From Agreia sp. PsM10 (GTDB lineage Bacteria > Actinomycetota > Actinomycetes > Actinomycetales > Microbacteriaceae), in contig NZ_JARUXC010000012.1 in the NCBI RefSeq assembly GCF_030433855.1, positions 1-64,000 on the forward strand: a DNA stretch of 64,000 bases. Direction: 5' to 3'. A program made the position numbers and the translations under genes. The notes beneath the pieces were generated by a model. That model was not told the DNA's origin. It did not search any database and saw nothing but the letters and a program-made list of their open reading frames with translations. Each line of letters begins with the position of its first letter. Within the stretch, counting starts at the first letter, position 1. This document shows positions 1 through 8,616 of this stretch, in pieces.

Positions 1-52
1 CATCTTCCACGACCTCACCACCGACCTCCGAACACCCCACATCACCACTTGA
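1..52 (+). CDS. 3' end of a gene that starts before the window
   Basis: Frame 2 reads IFHDLTTDLRTPHITT and then TGA at 50-52. The composition is plausible for the tail of a real protein, but sixteen residues are too few to name a family. The 93 bases from 53 to the LacI stop codon show no gene or clear terminator. Confidence 0.3.
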   Translation, partial: IFHDLTTDLRTPHITT

Positions 53-145
53 CATCCATAGGACCATCCGGCGCAGAGGTGCCGTGGGTGGCATGCTCTA
101 CCGGCGCAATCCGCTCAGGGCGGGGTGGTCTCACTGCGGCCAGGG

Positions 146-1141
146 TCAGCGCAGAGCGAGGCTCCAGGTGGGGGATTCGACCGTCGTCACGGTTCCGGAG
201 GCGATGCGGGCGCACGCGACGCCCTGCTCGTACAGCGACTGGCTCACGCTCGAGAAGCCCAAAGCCTGAGCGAGCTCGCTGTCGTCCCATCCGCTGACGG
301 CGATGCTCGAGCCAAGAACGTCGAGCGCTCCAGCGGCGAGCTGATCGCTCATGGCGATGACGACGTCGGGTCGCATCTGGGCGAGCGCGTCTTCGGTGGC
401 GCGGCGTGCCTCGTCGCGACTGTGCCGAGCGACGACGGCCACGGGCATGTCCCGCCACAGTCGGCCCGCCTCTTCTGTGGCATCTCGATAGCCCTCGAGT
501 CGCGCCCGCGTCACGGGGAAGCCCACGGACGTGTCCGGTCTCCGATGCAACCCCGCCCGTCTTTCGCGATCCAGGGGCATCGACAGGATCAGCGGCGAGC
601 TGGCTCCGGCGAGCATGTGCGACGCAATGGCTCGAGCTGCGCTCCGATCGTCGGGGGAGACGACGGAGATTCCTGGAGCCGTCGGACCGCCTTGGATGGC
701 TGCGGGTCGGCCCGTCGCTGCGACGGCTTCGAGAACGGCGTCTGAATCGTCCGTCGTCCACAGTACGAAGCCGTCGACGGCCGCCTCACGCACGCGATCG
801 ACGTCGTCGGGTCGGCCCGTGCTCGGAATCAGAACAAGGCCGAGGCGGTTCTCGACGCAGACGCTCGATACTCCCGCGAGGAATCGGGCGGCCTGTGGGT
901 CTTCGAAGGCGTAGCTGAGGTGCTCACCCATGACGACGCCGAGGTTGCCCGTGGCTCCGCTGCGCAAAGATCGTGCGACGGGATCGGGGCCGGAGTATCC
1001 GAGGCGCCGGGCGGCGGCGAGTACCCGAGCGCGGGTGTCGGGAGCAACGCGATCCGGCCTCGTGTAGGTGTAGCTCACGGTCATCGGAGCAACGCCCGCC
1101 TCGGTGGCCACCTGCCGCATGGTGACTCGTTTCGATGCCAT
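146..1141 (-). CDS. LacI-family transcriptional regulator
   Basis: Predicted repressor of 331 residues, the usual LacI length. The N-terminus (residues 5-52) is a LacI helix-turn-helix, with VTMRQVATEAGVAPMTVSYT followed by a hinge region around residue 55; the rest is a periplasmic-binding-protein-like effector domain. The usual VSRVLN of the recognition helix is VSYTYT here, so its operator may be unusual. It is divergent from the MFS transporter with only 38 bp between the start codons. A palindrome with a central CG lies in that gap. A TAGGAT box ends 7 nt before the ATG, suggesting leaderless transcription. The effector is probably a sugar or similar small molecule, but none can be named from sequence. 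Confidence 0.9.
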   Translation of the reverse strand: MASKRVTMRQVATEAGVAPMTVSYTYTRPDRVAPDTRARVLAAARRLGYSGPDPVARSLRSGATGNLGVVMGEHLSYAFEDPQAARFLAGVSSVCVENRLGLVLIPSTGRPDDVDRVREAAVDGFVLWTTDDSDAVLEAVAATGRPAAIQGGPTAPGISVVSPDDRSAARAIASHMLAGASSPLILSMPLDRERRAGLHRRPDTSVGFPVTRARLEGYRDATEEAGRLWRDMPVAVVARHSRDEARRATEDALAQMRPDVVIAMSDQLAAGALDVLGSSIAVSGWDDSELAQALGFSSVSQSLYEQGVACARIASGTVTTVESPTWSLALR

Positions 1142-1162
1142 GCCGTCAATCCTATCGGGTGC

Positions 1163-1178
1163 TGTGTATCGTTACACA
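1163..1178. promoter_or_regulatory. LacI-type operator between divergent genes
   Basis: Inverted repeat TGTGTA-TCGT-TACACA, perfect 6-bp arms centred on CG. A central CpG is the hallmark of LacI-family operators, where the hinge helices intercalate. It covers the TATCGT -10 box of the MFS gene and the presumed -35 region of the lacI-like gene, so one bound repressor could silence both. Confidence 0.7.
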
Positions 1179-1179
1179 C

Positions 1180-2373
1180 ATGACACGGATCCCGCTTTCC
1201 TTCATCGCCTTCGCCGGCTTCGGCGTCTTCTGGGGCGTATGGGGCGCGGCACTGCCCGCGCTGAGAGAGGCGGCGGGCCTGTCCGATGCGCAGCTCGGCA
1301 GCGCCCTGCTGTGCGTCGGTCTCGGTGCGCTGCCGGCCATGCTGTTCACCGGACGAGCCGTGGATCGATTCGGTAGCCGGATCACCGGCCTGCTCCTCGG
1401 TTGCCTCGCCCTGTCGGGGATCGTGGTGGCCCTGTTCGCGCGGGACATCCTGACCATGTGCATGAGCATGCTGCTGGTCGGCGCAGCGTCAGGGGCGTCC
1501 GATGTCGCCGCCAATGCTCTCGCGGGCCAGGAGGAGGCTCGATCGAATCGTCGCATCATCACCCTCGCTCACGCCGTCTTCTCCTCTTTCGTCGTCATCG
1601 GCAGCCTCGGCGCCGCCGCGATCTTCGGCGGCGCCGGCGGTGCGCCGCTGACCTTCATCGTCTCCGGTGTGGCGATCCTCGCGAGCGGGATCGCGGTCTT
1701 CGTCCGCGGAACCGGTTCCCGTACGACGCTCGCCCGTCGTTCCCTCCCTCCGCGCAGGCCCTTGACCCTGATGCTGCCGTTCGTCGCCGTGGGCCTCGTG
1801 GGCGCGCTCGGTTTCGCCGCCGAGAACGCCCACCAGAGCTGGGGCGCGATCTACCTCGTCGACGAGCTGCGCGCTGCGCCCGCTCTCGCGGCCATTGCGC
1901 CGGCGACCTTTGCGGCCTGTGCCGCGATCACGCGCTTCGCCGTGGGGTTCTCGAATCGGATGCCTTCTGCCGTGCTTCTCGCGGGCGGCGCCATCGTGGC
2001 CGTGGCGGGCACGGTGCTCATCGCTGCCGCAGAAGACATCGCAACGGCCCTCCTCGGACTTGCCCTGGCGGCGGCGGGAACGTCCGTGCTGTTCCCCACG
2101 CTGCTGAGCCAGGCCGTGCGGGGCGCGACCGACGACCTTCGCGGCAGCACGACATCGGTGATCGCTACGACCGCCTACATCGGGTTCCTTCTCGGTCCGG
2201 TCTACGTCGGCCTGCTCTCGAGCACCACAGGTCTTCGCGGCGCCATGATCGGTGTCGCGACTCTCGTCGCCGCGTTCGCCGTGCTCGCGCCTCTTGTGCT
2301 CAGGCTCCGAGCTCTCGCGCCGGCGGAGGCGCCTCAGTCGGGCAGTGCCGTGTCGCCGCGGTGCCCGCCGTAG
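1180..2373 (+). CDS. MFS transporter (YbjJ/FucP-like)
   Basis: A 397-residue membrane protein with twelve predicted transmembrane segments in two six-helix halves and an RFGSR-type loop after TM2, as in the major facilitator superfamily. The family resembles the YbjJ-type carriers; the substrate is unknown. I chose ATG 1180 over ATG 1135 because the earlier start overlaps the divergent regulator and places the operator inside the gene. TATCGT ends 7 nt before this ATG, so a leaderless mRNA is likely. The regulator next door presumably represses it. The 3' end overlaps the convergent hexapeptide gene by 40 bp. Confidence 0.85.
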   Translation: MTRIPLSFIAFAGFGVFWGVWGAALPALREAAGLSDAQLGSALLCVGLGALPAMLFTGRAVDRFGSRITGLLLGCLALSGIVVALFARDILTMCMSMLLVGAASGASDVAANALAGQEEARSNRRIITLAHAVFSSFVVIGSLGAAAIFGGAGGAPLTFIVSGVAILASGIAVFVRGTGSRTTLARRSLPPRRPLTLMLPFVAVGLVGALGFAAENAHQSWGAIYLVDELRAAPALAAIAPATFAACAAITRFAVGFSNRMPSAVLLAGGAIVAVAGTVLIAAAEDIATALLGLALAAAGTSVLFPTLLSQAVRGATDDLRGSTTSVIATTAYIGFLLGPVYVGLLSSTTGLRGAMIGVATLVAAFAVLAPLVLRLRALAPAEAPQSGSAVSPRCPP

Positions 2374-2930
2374 AACTCCGACTGCGTCCTCATGATGTCG
2401 GCCATCGTCGCCTCCGGCCCGACCCCGTACACCGTGCCGACGAAATTCAGGGTGCGCTGCACGGCCCAGATCTCGTCGTGCCTGTCGGGGGAGAAGAGCT
2501 GCGCCGGATCGCCGACGGCCACCCAGGAGATGGGAACGACGGCGCCCGCGGCGAGCCTCGTGTTCACCTGCACGACGGCGTTGATGCGCACTTCGGCTCC
2601 GTCGCCGATGATCGCGCCGGGAAAGACCGATGAGCCCGTGGCAAGGAACGCGCCATCACCCACGACGCAGCCGTTGACGTGGGCGTGCGGCCCGATCATG
2701 ACGCTGTCGCCGATGACGGCCGGATAGCCCGCCCGCCCACGGATCACCGCGTTCTCGAGCACGACGACGTCGGCGCCGATGACGACAGGTCCGTCCTCGG
2801 CCGTGACGACCGCGCCGTGCATGATGCGCGACCCGGCGCCGATCGTCACGTCGCCGGAGACGATCGCGGATGCCGCGACGAGCGCATCCGGATCGACCCT
2901 CGGCCGCGCGCCCCGGCTCTCGTACAGCAT
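2334..2930 (-). CDS. Hexapeptide-repeat (gamma-carbonic-anhydrase-like) protein
   Basis: 198 residues forming a left-handed beta-helix pattern: repeated [IV]GDxxx units from residue 20 to about 130 (SGDVTIGAGSRI, IGADVVVLENAVI, IGDSVMIGPHAHV), then a C-terminal helix. This is the LbetaH fold of gamma-carbonic anhydrases and PaaY/YrdA proteins. At the spot where those enzymes carry the zinc-binding HxxxxH, this protein reads GPHAHVNGC, so the canonical pair is not conserved and carbonic anhydrase activity is doubtful. Its start lies 2 nt after the patatin stop codon on the same strand, so the two are co-transcribed. Confidence 0.75.
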   Translation of the reverse strand: MLYESRGARPRVDPDALVAASAIVSGDVTIGAGSRIMHGAVVTAEDGPVVIGADVVVLENAVIRGRAGYPAVIGDSVMIGPHAHVNGCVVGDGAFLATGSSVFPGAIIGDGAEVRINAVVQVNTRLAAGAVVPISWVAVGDPAQLFSPDRHDEIWAVQRTLNFVGTVYGVGPEATMADIMRTQSEFYGGHRGDTALPD

Positions 2931-2932
2931 GG

Positions 2933-3796
2933 TCAGTGGGCCTGGTCGAGCACGGCCGCGATACGGGCGGCGGATGCGCGACCGACCGCGCGGCCCGCCT
3001 CGGCCGAAGCGCGGCGGGTCGTGGGGTCGAGGGGGTTCGGCCCGAAGGCCGTGATCGACGCGGCGTCGGCGTAGACGATGGCGGTCGGAACGCCGCCGAG
3101 CGCCTCGAGTTCGGCTGTGGGGACGGTGCCGACGCCGGGATCGCCCACGCCAGGAAGGGGCGTCACGATGACGACCCAGTCGGAGCCGGCGGCGAGGTCG
3201 GCGTTGCTGCCCGACCGGGCCCCGCCATCCATGTATCGGGAGCCGCCGATGGTGACGGGTGGCCAGACGCCCGGAACGGCGCAGCTGGCGGCGATGGCGT
3301 CGACGAGGTCGACACCGCTCGACCGGTCGAAGACGACGAACTCGCCGCGCTCGACTTCGACGGCCGTGATCCTCAGGTCGCGCTCGGGCCATTCGCTGTC
3401 GGCAAGACGCGATCGGATGACCTCGAGACGAACCGACTCGTCGACAGACGGTGTCTCGAGAGCGAGGCGGCCGATGCGCTGGAGCGCGTCGGTGGGCGAG
3501 GTCGCACCCTGGACGGCGGAGAGGAAGCGCGCCTGCAGCTCCTGCACGTCGACGTCTGCACCGAGCTCCGCGGTCTCCTCCTCCAGCTGTGCGGCGAACG
3601 ACGCGGTGAGACCGGTCGTGCCCGCGAGCTGCGCGGCCACGGCCGAGCCCGCGGATGTTCCGATGAATCTCGTCGACGGCGCGAGCAGGCGGTCGACGAG
3701 GGCAGGGTCGGCGTCGAGAAGTCCCTGCACGACGCCCAGCTCCCAGGCGATTCCGGCGACACCTCCACCGGCGAAGACGAGTGATCCTGTGCCCAT
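2933..3796 (-). CDS. Patatin-like phospholipase/acyl hydrolase
   Basis: 287 residues of the patatin family, serine lipid acyl-hydrolases with a Ser-Asp dyad. Visible motifs: oxyanion-hole glycine stretch GGGVAG at 10-15, nucleophile elbow GTSAG at 46-50 (Ser48), and DGG at 190-192 (Asp190). No signal peptide, so a cytosolic or membrane-surface enzyme. The start is fixed by a GGAGG ribosome-binding site 7 nt upstream. It is first in a two-gene operon with the hexapeptide-repeat protein. Substrate could be phospholipid or another acyl ester. Confidence 0.88.
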   Translation of the reverse strand: MGTGSLVFAGGGVAGIAWELGVVQGLLDADPALVDRLLAPSTRFIGTSAGSAVAAQLAGTTGLTASFAAQLEEETAELGADVDVQELQARFLSAVQGATSPTDALQRIGRLALETPSVDESVRLEVIRSRLADSEWPERDLRITAVEVERGEFVVFDRSSGVDLVDAIAASCAVPGVWPPVTIGGSRYMDGGARSGSNADLAAGSDWVVIVTPLPGVGDPGVGTVPTAELEALGGVPTAIVYADAASITAFGPNPLDPTTRRASAEAGRAVGRASAARIAAVLDQAH

Positions 3797-3925
3797 GCGA
3801 CGACCTCCAGTTGACTGATTCCCCGTACCGCGAGCCATGCTAGCGCCGACCGGGTGAGGGCACGCTGTGCGTAACAGAGCGACACAGCGGCCCGGATGCG
3901 GCGGTTCCGGTCGTACGCTCGACCC

Positions 3926-4972
3926 ATGACGAACATCGACACGCATCCCCTGGCCGCTGCGGCGTCGGGCGACGAGCCCTGTGTCGACCTCGTCGAAGAC
4001 ATCACGCCGTCTGTCGTCTCGCTCATCGGAAACACGCCGCTGATCGAACTCAACGTGCTCGCGCAGGGCCTGCCGGCGCGCGTGCTGGTGAAGCTCGAGA
4101 GTCGCAACGCCGGCGGATCGGCCAAGGACCGCATCGCGTTGCACATGGTTCGCGCGGCCGAGGCGAGCGGTGCGCTGAAGCCCGGGGCCACGATCGTGGA
4201 GTCGAGTTCGGGAAACACCGGCATCGGCCTGGCACTCGTCGGCCGCCTCACCGGGCACCCCGTCGTGATCATCCACAGCGCCTACATCTCCGACGAGAAG
4301 CGCGCCGTGCTGAAGGCCTACGGAGCGCGACTGGTCGAGGCCGACTGGGAGGCGCCGCCCGAGAGCCCGAGCAACGCGCGGGCCATCGCCGATCGCATCG
4401 CGGCCGAGCTGCCCAACGCCTGGCGACCCTCTCAATACGAGAACGAGAGCAACCCGGGCGCGCACTACCAGACCACCGGGCCGGAGATCTGGCGACAGAC
4501 GGCCCACAAGGTCACGCACCTCGTCGCATCCGTCGGCACCGGCGGCACGATCAGCGGCACCGGCCGGTACCTGAAAGACGTCTCGGCCGATCGCATCCGG
4601 GTCATCGGGGCCGACCCGACCGGGTCGACCTACAGCGGCAACGTGGCCGGCCAGATCAACGTGGAGGGCGCGGGCAACCGCTGGACCCAGGCGAACTGGC
4701 CGCAGACCTACCACCACGAGGTGGTCGACGAGTACCTGGTGGTCTCCGACCAGGAGATCTACGACACGGTGCATACTCTCGCCGCCTCGGAGGCCCTGCT
4801 GCTGGGTCCGTCATCTGCACTCGCCGTGGCCGTCGCCCTGAGGGTCGCGGCGAAGGCCCCGCAGGGATCCGTCGTGGTGGCGATCGCCCCCGACACGGGC
4901 GCGAACTACCTGACCAAGGCGTTCGACGACGAGTGGCTCACCGACATCGGTGTCGGCACGTATTCGATCTGA
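3926..4972 (+). CDS. PLP-dependent cysteine synthase / cystathionine beta-synthase-like
   Basis: 348 residues of fold-type II PLP enzymes. Lys67 in SAKDRI is the Schiff-base lysine, SSSGNT near 95-100 binds the substrate carboxylate, and GTGGT grips the cofactor phosphate. The QYENxSNPGAHYxTTGPEI stretch is closer to cystathionine beta-synthase catalytic cores than to CysK, but there is no C-terminal CBS pair. It therefore probably makes cysteine or cystathionine from O-acetylserine or serine; the exact substrate is open. TACGCT ends 6 nt before ATG, so the transcript looks leaderless. The next gene, a NtaA/DszA-type monooxygenase, could hint at use of organosulfur sources, which is inference only. 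Confidence 0.85.
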   Translation: MTNIDTHPLAAAASGDEPCVDLVEDITPSVVSLIGNTPLIELNVLAQGLPARVLVKLESRNAGGSAKDRIALHMVRAAEASGALKPGATIVESSSGNTGIGLALVGRLTGHPVVIIHSAYISDEKRAVLKAYGARLVEADWEAPPESPSNARAIADRIAAELPNAWRPSQYENESNPGAHYQTTGPEIWRQTAHKVTHLVASVGTGGTISGTGRYLKDVSADRIRVIGADPTGSTYSGNVAGQINVEGAGNRWTQANWPQTYHHEVVDEYLVVSDQEIYDTVHTLAASEALLLGPSSALAVAVALRVAAKAPQGSVVVAIAPDTGANYLTKAFDDEWLTDIGVGTYSI

Positions 4973-5023
4973 CCTGGCCCCAGCTGCCCGGCACGCCCGC
5001 TCTTCTACTTTTAGGCTCTCTTC

Positions 5024-6325
5024 ATGGCTCTGCTTCACTTCGGATGGTTTCTCGGCGCGGGTTTCGGCGTGCAGGGATGGGGTGACCCCACTTACGGCAT
5101 CGGCTACGACTGGAAGAAGCCCGACGTCTATCAGGACGCCGCTCGGCTTTTCGAGCACAGCGGTCTCGACCTGCTGATCATCGAAGACGGTGTCACGGTT
5201 CCCGACACCTACGGCGGAACGAGCGAGGTCAACCTCGCCAACGCCCGCTTCGCCCCGAAGCACGACCCGCTGCCGCTCGTGCCGTACCTGCTGTCGGCCA
5301 CCCAGAACCTCGGAATCGTGCCGACGCTCAGCGCCTCGTTCTACGAGCCGTTCACGGCCGCCCGCCTCCTGGCGACGCTGCAGCACTTCGCCGACGGCCG
5401 CCTCGGCTGGAACGTCGTGACCAGCGGAAGCGACCTCGCCGCCCAGAACTACGGCCTCGACAAGCAGATCGAGCATGACCTGCGCTACGACCGCGCCGAC
5501 GAGTGGGTCAGTGTCATCCGCAAACTCTGGCGCAGCTGGGCGCCCGACTCGGTGCTCGAGGACGCCGACCGCGGGGTCTTCGCCGACTTCACGAAGGTGG
5601 CGCCGATCAACCACGAGGGCCGATTCTTCAAAGTTCGCGGCCCGATCAACACCGCTCCCATGCCGCAGGAGCCCGTGATGGTGCAGGCGGGCGCGTCCGG
5701 CCGCGGCCGCGACTTCGCGGGGCAGAACTCCGACGTGATCATCGCCCTGTCATCGACGCCTGAGCGCAACCGCGAGTTCCGCGACAGCATCCGACAGGTC
5801 GCGCTGGCGGCCGGCCGCAACCCCGACCACGTGAAGGTGCTCTTCGCGGTCACGCCGATCGTCACCGCGAATGCCGAGGAGACGGCCAGCGTCAAGGCCC
5901 GCCGCTCCGATCTCAACCAGGCCGCGATCGACGAGGCGCTGCAGTCGATCTCGTACCTCTCGGGAGTCGACTTCAAGGCGTTCGACCTCGACGCGCCGCT
6001 GCCCGAACTCACCACGAACAGCAACCAGGGCACCCTCGACAACTTCGTGAAGTCGGCACCTCCCGGGTCCACGCTCCGTGAGATCCTGCAGGTGCGAGCG
6101 AACCGTGACGGCCTTGCGGTGATCGGCACCGCAGATGAGATCGTCGATCACCTCGAGGCGCTCGGCGAGGCCAGCGGCGGAGACGGATTCCTCTTCGCCG
6201 GCCAGGTGCATCCCGCCAACGTGCACCGCACCCTCGACCCGCTCGTGCCGGTGCTGCGCCGACGAGGGCTCATTCGTCGCGAGTTCGGCGATGGCGGTCT
6301 GCGCGGCAACCTCCTGGACTTCTGA
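5024..6325 (+). CDS. LLM-class flavin-dependent monooxygenase (NtaA/SnaA/DszA type)
   Basis: 433 residues, the usual size of the FMNH2-dependent nitrilotriacetate/pristinamycin/dibenzothiophene-sulfone monooxygenase group of the bacterial luciferase superfamily. The GWNVVTS segment and the PVMVQAGASGRGRDFA segment are typical of that group, which needs a separate flavin reductase; none is encoded nearby. Members oxidise C-N or C-S bonds, so the substrate here is open. TAGGCT ends 6 nt before the ATG, indicating a leaderless start and its own promoter. Its TGA overlaps the ATG of the next gene by one base, so the pair is translationally coupled. Confidence 0.88.
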   Translation: MALLHFGWFLGAGFGVQGWGDPTYGIGYDWKKPDVYQDAARLFEHSGLDLLIIEDGVTVPDTYGGTSEVNLANARFAPKHDPLPLVPYLLSATQNLGIVPTLSASFYEPFTAARLLATLQHFADGRLGWNVVTSGSDLAAQNYGLDKQIEHDLRYDRADEWVSVIRKLWRSWAPDSVLEDADRGVFADFTKVAPINHEGRFFKVRGPINTAPMPQEPVMVQAGASGRGRDFAGQNSDVIIALSSTPERNREFRDSIRQVALAAGRNPDHVKVLFAVTPIVTANAEETASVKARRSDLNQAAIDEALQSISYLSGVDFKAFDLDAPLPELTTNSNQGTLDNFVKSAPPGSTLREILQVRANRDGLAVIGTADEIVDHLEALGEASGGDGFLFAGQVHPANVHRTLDPLVPVLRRRGLIRREFGDGGLRGNLLDF

Positions 6326-7755
6326 TGCCCGCGCTCCGGCTCGAGGGGCAGCCGGTCACGATCGACGACGTCGTCGCCGTAGCCGATGGGGCGACGGTCG
6401 CGCTGGCCCCGGATGTCGTCGGCACGATCGCCCGGTCGCGTCGCGTCGTCGAATCGGTGCAGCACTCAGGAGCCGCCGTCTACGGTCTCAACACCCAGCT
6501 GGGCGCCGGTCGGGACACGCTCGTCGCGGCCGACGAGATCGCCGCCTTCCAGAACCGCGTCATCGACAATCACCGCGGCAGCATCGGCGACCCTCTCGCC
6601 GAGCGCGAGGTGCGCGCGCTGGTCTTCGCGCGCCTCGTCGGATTCAGCCTCGGAGGTTCGGGCGTGCGACCCGAGCTCGCGGATGCCTACGCGCGGCTTC
6701 TCGACGGCGGCCCGCTTCCCGAGGTCTACACGACGGGCTCGGTCGGCGCATCCGATCTCGCCCTGCTCGCCGAGGTGGCGGCGCACGTTCGCGGCACCCT
6801 GCCGTTCGGTGCGGGGGAGGCGCTCGCGGCCATCAGCGCGAACTCCTACTCGATCGGCGTCGGCGCTCTCGTGATCGCCGATCTGCGAGCGCTCGTCGAC
6901 GAGTCCGATGCTGTGGCGGCGCTGTCGCTCGAGGCCCTGGGTGCCGTCGGATCGGGCGGCTCTCTGGCGCCGTTCGACCCGCGCGTGCACGCGCGCCGCT
7001 CGGAAGGCAGGCAGCAGACGGCCCGGGCCATCCTGTCGCGGGTGGCCGGAGGCCTGCTCGACGACGGGTCGCGCCCGAAGTCGGTGCAGGATCCGCTGTC
7101 GTTCCGCACCGTGCCGCAGGTGCACGGCGCTCTTCGCGACGCCATCGCTCACGCCGCGGCGGCCGTCGAGGCCGAACTCAACACTCCCGGCGACAACCCG
7201 CTCGTCGTGCTCGACGAGTCCGGAGCCGGGGGAGCGCTGGTGTCGAACGGCAACTTCGAGCCGCTCGGCCTGGTTCTGGCCTTCGAGAGCCTGCGCGTCG
7301 CCGTCGCCCACGCGGCGAGCATCTCCGAACGCCGCATCGCCGTGCTCTCGGGTCTCGCGACGCCGCTCCGGCGTGCGGGCCGCAACGCCGTTCCGGGTCT
7401 CACCTGGTACGCGGCGGCCGACACCCTCGCCGAGGTGAGGCACCTCGCCAACCCGGTGTCGACATCCGGAACCACGCTGTCGGAGGTGGAGGACCAGGCG
7501 TCGTTCGCGCCCCTCGCGGTGCGCCTGCTGCAGCGGCAGCTGTCGCTTCACCGCCAGATCCTCGCCGTCGAGGCCCTGCATGCCGCCGAGCTCGTGGCGA
7601 GCCTCGACGAGGGGCCGACGTTGGGCCGCGGAACCCGAGACCTCGCCGCCGAGCTTGTGGAGCGGATCGGGCACTTCGACACCGGTCGGAACCTCGTAGC
7701 CCACGCCGTCAAGGCCGTCTCGTCGGCCGGCGAACGTGACAGCATTGAGCAATGA
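6325..7755 (+). CDS. HAL/PAL-family ammonia-lyase-like protein lacking the MIO tripeptide
   Basis: 476 residues, alignable end to end with histidine/phenylalanine ammonia-lyases: YGLNTQLGAG (loop tyrosine), NHRGS, VPQVHGAL, SNGNFEP and SERR are recognisable. However the MIO-forming Ala-Ser-Gly is Ala-Ser-Asp at 142-144 (GSVGASDLAL; the glycine codon is absent), and the QDAYSLR motif is QDPLSFR at 255-261, so the catalytic tyrosine is leucine. An electrophilic MIO cofactor is therefore unlikely and the reaction is unknown. There is no frameshift or stop, and the reading frame is intact and translationally coupled on both sides, so this is a maintained gene rather than a relic. Contrast the canonical copy at 61501-63072. 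Confidence 0.85.
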   Translation: MPALRLEGQPVTIDDVVAVADGATVALAPDVVGTIARSRRVVESVQHSGAAVYGLNTQLGAGRDTLVAADEIAAFQNRVIDNHRGSIGDPLAEREVRALVFARLVGFSLGGSGVRPELADAYARLLDGGPLPEVYTTGSVGASDLALLAEVAAHVRGTLPFGAGEALAAISANSYSIGVGALVIADLRALVDESDAVAALSLEALGAVGSGGSLAPFDPRVHARRSEGRQQTARAILSRVAGGLLDDGSRPKSVQDPLSFRTVPQVHGALRDAIAHAAAAVEAELNTPGDNPLVVLDESGAGGALVSNGNFEPLGLVLAFESLRVAVAHAASISERRIAVLSGLATPLRRAGRNAVPGLTWYAAADTLAEVRHLANPVSTSGTTLSEVEDQASFAPLAVRLLQRQLSLHRQILAVEALHAAELVASLDEGPTLGRGTRDLAAELVERIGHFDTGRNLVAHAVKAVSSAGERDSIEQ

Positions 7756-8588
7756 CTACTTCTTCATCATCTGTGCCCACGATCACCCTGAACGACGGAA
7801 ACACCATTCCCCAGCTCGGCTTCGGCGTGTTCAAGGTCGACCCCGACAAGACGTCGCGGGTCGTCAGCGAGGCGTTCGAGGTGGGCTACCGCCACATCGA
7901 CACCGCCAAGATCTACGGCAACGAAGAGGGCGTCGGGCACGCCATCAAGACCAGCGGCATCGACCGCGACGAGCTGTTCATCACCACGAAGCTGTGGAAC
8001 GCCGACCAGGGTTACGAGTCGGGACTCGAGGCCTTCGACAAGAGCCTCGGCCGCCTGCAGCTCGACTACGTCGACCTGTACCTCATCCACTGGCCCGCCC
8101 CGGCCAACGACAACTACGTCGAGGCGTGGAAGGCGCTCGAGAAGATCGCCGAATCGGGTCGCGCCAAGTCGATCGGCGTCTCGAACTTCACCGTTCCGCA
8201 CCTCACCCGTCTGCTCGAAGAGACGAGCGTCGTTCCCGCGGTCAACCAGATCGAGCTGCACCCGGAGTTCCAGCAGCGCGAGATCACCGCGTTCGGCCGC
8301 GAGCACGGCATCGCGACCGAGGCCTGGAGCCCGCTCGCGCACGGCGCCCTGCTCAAGGACCCGAACGTGCAGGCGATCGCCGACGCGCACGGAAAGTCAC
8401 TGGCCCAGGTGATCCTGCGCTGGCACATCCAGCTCGGCAACATCATCTTCCCCAAGTCGAACAGCCGCGACCGCATCGTCGAGAACTTCGAGATCTTCGA
8501 CTTCGAGCTGAGCGACGACGAGCAGGCCTCGATCACCGCTCTCGAGAAGGACGGCCGCGTCGGCGGTCACCCCGACGAAGTCAACTGA
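7752..8588 (+). CDS. Aldo/keto reductase
   Basis: 278 residues of the AKR superfamily, closest in pattern to 2,5-diketo-D-gluconate reductases. The catalytic tetrad is complete: Asp50 (RHIDTA), Tyr55 (KIYGNE), Lys80 (TTKLWN) and His113 (LIHWP). The C-terminal PKSNSRDRI stretch binds the NADPH phosphate. The start overlaps the preceding stop as ATGA, so it belongs to the monooxygenase-lyase operon and could reduce an aldehyde or ketone formed by those enzymes. The physiological substrate cannot be read from sequence. Confidence 0.93.
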   Translation: MTTSSSSVPTITLNDGNTIPQLGFGVFKVDPDKTSRVVSEAFEVGYRHIDTAKIYGNEEGVGHAIKTSGIDRDELFITTKLWNADQGYESGLEAFDKSLGRLQLDYVDLYLIHWPAPANDNYVEAWKALEKIAESGRAKSIGVSNFTVPHLTRLLEETSVVPAVNQIELHPEFQQREITAFGREHGIATEAWSPLAHGALLKDPNVQAIADAHGKSLAQVILRWHIQLGNIIFPKSNSRDRIVENFEIFDFELSDDEQASITALEKDGRVGGHPDEVN

Positions 8589-8616
8589 TCGAGCGACCGA
8601 GCAACGCGCCGACACC

